Shown here: positions 10,932 through 13,002 of the stretch, in pieces
Position numbering within the stretch: position 1 is the stretch's first letter
How the letters are laid out: each line of letters starts with the position of its first letter
Assembly (NCBI GenBank): GCA_031278315.1
Contig: JAITKS010000310.1
Span: 1-13,002 of the forward strand
Direction: 5' to 3'
DNA length: 13,002 nt
Origin: Planctomycetaceae bacterium
GTDB lineage: Bacteria > Planctomycetota > Planctomycetia > Pirellulales > Thermoguttaceae
Position numbers and translations under genes: made by a program
Notes under the pieces: generated by a model
The model's input: only the letters and a program-made list of their open reading frames with translations
Databases searched by the model: none
What the model was told of the DNA's origin: nothing

Positions 10932-12683
10932 ATGAAAAAATTATCCCCGGTTATTAATATCAATAAAGATCGTTGTATAAACTGTAATGTTTGTATTCGT
11001 GTGTGTCCGGTCCGCTTCTGTAATGACGGCAGTTCTGGTCAGCATATTGATTTGAATCATAATCTTTGTATTGGTTGTGGTTCTTGTGTGCGGCATTGTA
11101 CTCATGGTGCGCGGGAGATTATCGACGACATTGATATTTTTATGACCGACTTGAGACGCGGAGTCAAAATGATTGCCGTTGTTGCGCCGGCGATTGCAGC
11201 GAGTTTTCCTGAGCGGTATTATCAATTTAATACGTGGCTTCGTTCTATTGGAGTTAAGGCAATTTTTGACGTTAGTTTCGGTGCGGAATTAACGGTCAAG
11301 ACGTATCTTGAGCATATCAAGGCGAATAATCCTGAGCTTGTAATTGCTCAACCTTGTCCGGCGATTGTAACGTATATTCAGATTTATAGACCTGAATTGA
11401 TTCCGTATCTTGCGCCGGCGCATAGTCCGATGTTGCATACGGTTCTTATGGTTCGCGAGTATTACAAACAATATGCGAATCATAAAGCCGTAATAATTTC
11501 ACCTTGTATCGCAAAGAAACGTGAATTCGAGGAAACAAAACTCGGTGATTACAATGTTACAATGATAAACTTGGAAAAATATTTATCTGATCACAAAATA
11601 AATTTAGACAAATTCGAACCGACTGATTATGACAATCCTGCTGCCGAGCGTGCAGTTTTATTTTCAACACCGGGAGGTCTTATGCGGACTGCTATGAGGG
11701 AAGTTACAGGAATAGAAGAAAATATACGTAAAATCGAAGGGCAAGGTATTTATCATTACTTAGACCATTTAGACAGTGCAAGAAAATCAAAAATTAATCC
11801 GCTGCTTATCGACTGCTTAAATTGTGAGTTCGGATGTAACGGAGGAACTGGAACGAAACACATTAGAAGTGAGTCGCAAGATGAGCTGGAATCGTTAGTA
11901 GAGAGTCGAAGTAAAAAGTTGAGAGAGCGTTATCAAGAAGAGCAAAAAAAGCATCCTTCGGAAGACAATTATGAGATTCTGCACAAACATATAGATACAT
12001 ACTGGCAGCCGTCGCTTTATAATAGACGTTATGCTAATTTGAAAGAAAACGATACTATAAAACGACCGACGCCGCAACAACGGGATAAAATCTATGCTGA
12101 TGAACTCTTGAAAAAAAATCAGGATGATATTCTTAATTGTGGTGCGTGCGGATATCATACATGTGACGAAATGGCAACAGCGTTATTTAATGGATTATCG
12201 CGTTCTGATTTATGTTTTCGCAAGCAGAATTATGTTTTGTCTGCTAATAGAGAGCATGCGATGAATAAAGCAGAAAAACAAGAGAAATTTACATCTGCAT
12301 TTTTCGATGCAATTGAGGGAATGGTAAAACAGGTTGAAGACACAGCTAATTTAATGCGTGAAATAAAAAATGAATCGGGTGAAATTTCGGATGTGATTTC
12401 TACGGTCTCAAAGATTGCGAGACAGACAAATCTTTTAGCGTTGAATGCTTCGATTGAGGCAGCGAGGGCAGGCAAAGCCGGCGCAGGATTTTCAGTTGTT
12501 GCCGAAGAAGTGCGTAAGCTGGCAAAATCTTCAAATGAAGCCGCTACAAGAATCGACGAATTAGTAGGTGAATCGAATGCAAAAATCGCAACAGGAACAA
12601 ATTTGAGTCAAAAGCTTGAATCTGAACTTTTACACATAATGGAAGAAGCAAAAAACTCCATGACAGATGTTAATAACAAATAG
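10932..12683 (+). CDS. sensory [FeFe]-hydrogenase-like protein fused to a chemoreceptor signalling domain
   Basis: A soluble 583-residue fusion likely to sense H2 or redox state and signal to CheA/CheW. Order: a 2[4Fe-4S] ferredoxin domain (CINCNVCIRVCP with C15, C18, C21, C25; CIGCGSCVRHC with C46, C49, C52, C56); the [FeFe]-hydrogenase catalytic-type domain (about 75-310); an extra Fe-S domain (NCGACGYHTC, C403, C406, C411, plus a Cys near 429); then a coiled-coil methyl-accepting signalling domain (about 440-580) with the conserved hairpin tip around EAARAG (509-514). The four H-cluster cysteines appear as C142 (QPCPA), C192 (PCIAKK), C298 and C302 (NCEFGC), with K195 and E198 also kept. 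The proton-transfer Cys of catalytic enzymes is Pro141, and the two Met residues near the cluster are Ser190 and Leu296. No membrane segment is seen. This fits the putative sensory group C hydrogenases (chemotaxis-linked type). A weak GAGAG precedes the ATG. No maturation genes (hydEFG) are in the window. Confidence 0.9.
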   Translation: MKKLSPVININKDRCINCNVCIRVCPVRFCNDGSSGQHIDLNHNLCIGCGSCVRHCTHGAREIIDDIDIFMTDLRRGVKMIAVVAPAIAASFPERYYQFNTWLRSIGVKAIFDVSFGAELTVKTYLEHIKANNPELVIAQPCPAIVTYIQIYRPELIPYLAPAHSPMLHTVLMVREYYKQYANHKAVIISPCIAKKREFEETKLGDYNVTMINLEKYLSDHKINLDKFEPTDYDNPAAERAVLFSTPGGLMRTAMREVTGIEENIRKIEGQGIYHYLDHLDSARKSKINPLLIDCLNCEFGCNGGTGTKHIRSESQDELESLVESRSKKLRERYQEEQKKHPSEDNYEILHKHIDTYWQPSLYNRRYANLKENDTIKRPTPQQRDKIYADELLKKNQDDILNCGACGYHTCDEMATALFNGLSRSDLCFRKQNYVLSANREHAMNKAEKQEKFTSAFFDAIEGMVKQVEDTANLMREIKNESGEISDVISTVSKIARQTNLLALNASIEAARAGKAGAGFSVVAEEVRKLAKSSNEAATRIDELVGESNAKIATGTNLSQKLESELLHIMEEAKNSMTDVNNK

Positions 12684-12689
12684 CAACGT

Positions 12690-12737
12690 TACGATAATAT
12701 ACTCATTGTACTTTAAAATTCGGTTTTATTTTTTGTA
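12690..12737 (-). repeat. gene-end repeat, copy 2 (inverted partner 7161-7206)
   Basis: The reverse complement reads AAAATAAAACCGAATTTTAA, then GTACAATGAGTATATTATCG, nearly identical to 7161-7206. It starts 7 bp after the stop of the hydrogenase-chemoreceptor gene, but in the opposite orientation relative to the gene compared with copy 1. Confidence 0.7.
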
Positions 12738-12819
12738 ACAAAAAATCTAAAAATCTAAAAATTACAAAATATTCTTTCTCTGTGTTCTCTGTGTTCTCTG
12801 TGGTTAATAAAAAAAATAT
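12737..12819 (-). repeat. CACAGAG/TTTTAGAT composite repeat, inverted copy
   Basis: On the minus strand: TTTTTTTATTAACCACAGAG, two more CACAGAG-type units (AACACAGAG), AAAGAATATTTTGTAATTTT, then TAGATTTTTAGATTTTTTG. The order matches 1687-1780. CACAGAGAA arrays are a known widespread intergenic repeat type. Confidence 0.65.
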
Positions 12820-12879
12820 AGTTAGTACATAACAATTTAATGATTCGAATTTACTATCGATAATAATCTCCGCATGCGA

Positions 12880-12914
12880 ACTGACCACTAACCACTGACC
12901 ACTGACCACTAACC
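12880..12914. repeat. 7-bp tandem repeat, five units
   Basis: Five contiguous heptamers, ACTGACC or ACTAACC in the order G, A, G, G, A at the variable position, with no interruption. On the minus strand this is the familiar GGTCAGTGGTTAGT type of simple repeat. Confidence 0.8.
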
Positions 12915-13002
12915 TAAGGTTGTCTTTTTTGTTTGAATCGGTAGAATACTCGCCGAAATAATTTGAATCAGATCGCAAGTTTTTGCTCTCATGCTTCCAA
13001 CA

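Larger units (their letters stand above)
12684..13002. other. repeat-rich right end of the window
   Basis: No gene is supported. The minus-strand frame around 12703-12978 translates repeats (including an LVVSGQWLVVS-type string) and is judged spurious. The stretch holds the gene-end repeat copy 2, the CACAGAG/TTTTAGAT composite repeat and a heptamer tandem repeat. Confidence 0.65.

Noticed and set aside
12703..12978. 91-residue minus-strand ORF with an LVVSGQWLVVS string
   Set aside because: It is a translation of simple intergenic repeats (ACTGACC heptamers and CACAGAG units), a familiar source of false ORFs.

Overview
The window is an AT-rich (about 35% GC by eye), gene-sparse piece of a bacterial chromosome. 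It holds six clear protein genes, and roughly a third of it is intergenic DNA crowded with short dispersed repeats. Gene content points to a Gram-negative-type bacterium with type IV pili and an anaerobic or H2-sensing lifestyle. An AT-rich relative of Planctomycetota (perhaps gut-associated) is my best guess, from the two-PDZ trypsin-like protease, the mostly weak ribosome binding sites, and intergenic families such as GACAGGAT arrays, CACAGAG repeats and CACGAAA repeats. That is inference; no 16S rRNA or other taxonomic marker is present.

Layout: 1-477 intergenic with a back-to-back terminator palindrome; 478-1629 pilT, pilus retraction ATPase (+); 1630-2152 intergenic with two perfect hairpins; 2153-2947 CPBP intramembrane protease (+); 3257-4423 metK, S-adenosylmethionine synthetase (+); 4424-5046 repeat-rich intergenic; 5047-7161 a ribosomal protein S1-like protein with four S1 domains and a long repetitive disordered N-terminus (+); 7162-7612 repeat-rich convergent intergenic; 7613-9535 membrane-anchored HtrA/Deg-like serine protease (-); 9536-10931 long, almost empty intergenic with a tandem repeat and one doubtful small lipoprotein ORF; 10932-12683 a soluble fusion of an [FeFe]-hydrogenase-like H-cluster domain to a chemoreceptor signalling domain (+); 12684-13002 repeats.

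The genes do not form an operon: each is separated by 300-1400 bp and appears to be its own transcription unit. The functional links are loose. PilT drives twitching motility. The hydrogenase-chemoreceptor is a likely H2 or redox sensor that could feed a chemotaxis array controlling motility (pili or flagella, unknown here). MetK supplies the methyl donor used for chemoreceptor methylation, among much else. S1 and HtrA are housekeeping translation and envelope quality control functions.

The most unusual signals are (i) a composite dispersed element of about 75-110 bp, present four times. It consists of a conserved tail, a 7-bp GC-rich stem-loop, a T-tract and, in two copies, a GACAGGAT array. 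In three of four copies it is oriented as a transcription terminator for the gene upstream. (ii) The hydrogenase-chemoreceptor keeps all four H-cluster cysteines but has replaced the proton-transfer cysteine and the two methionines near the cluster, as expected for a sensor rather than a turnover enzyme.
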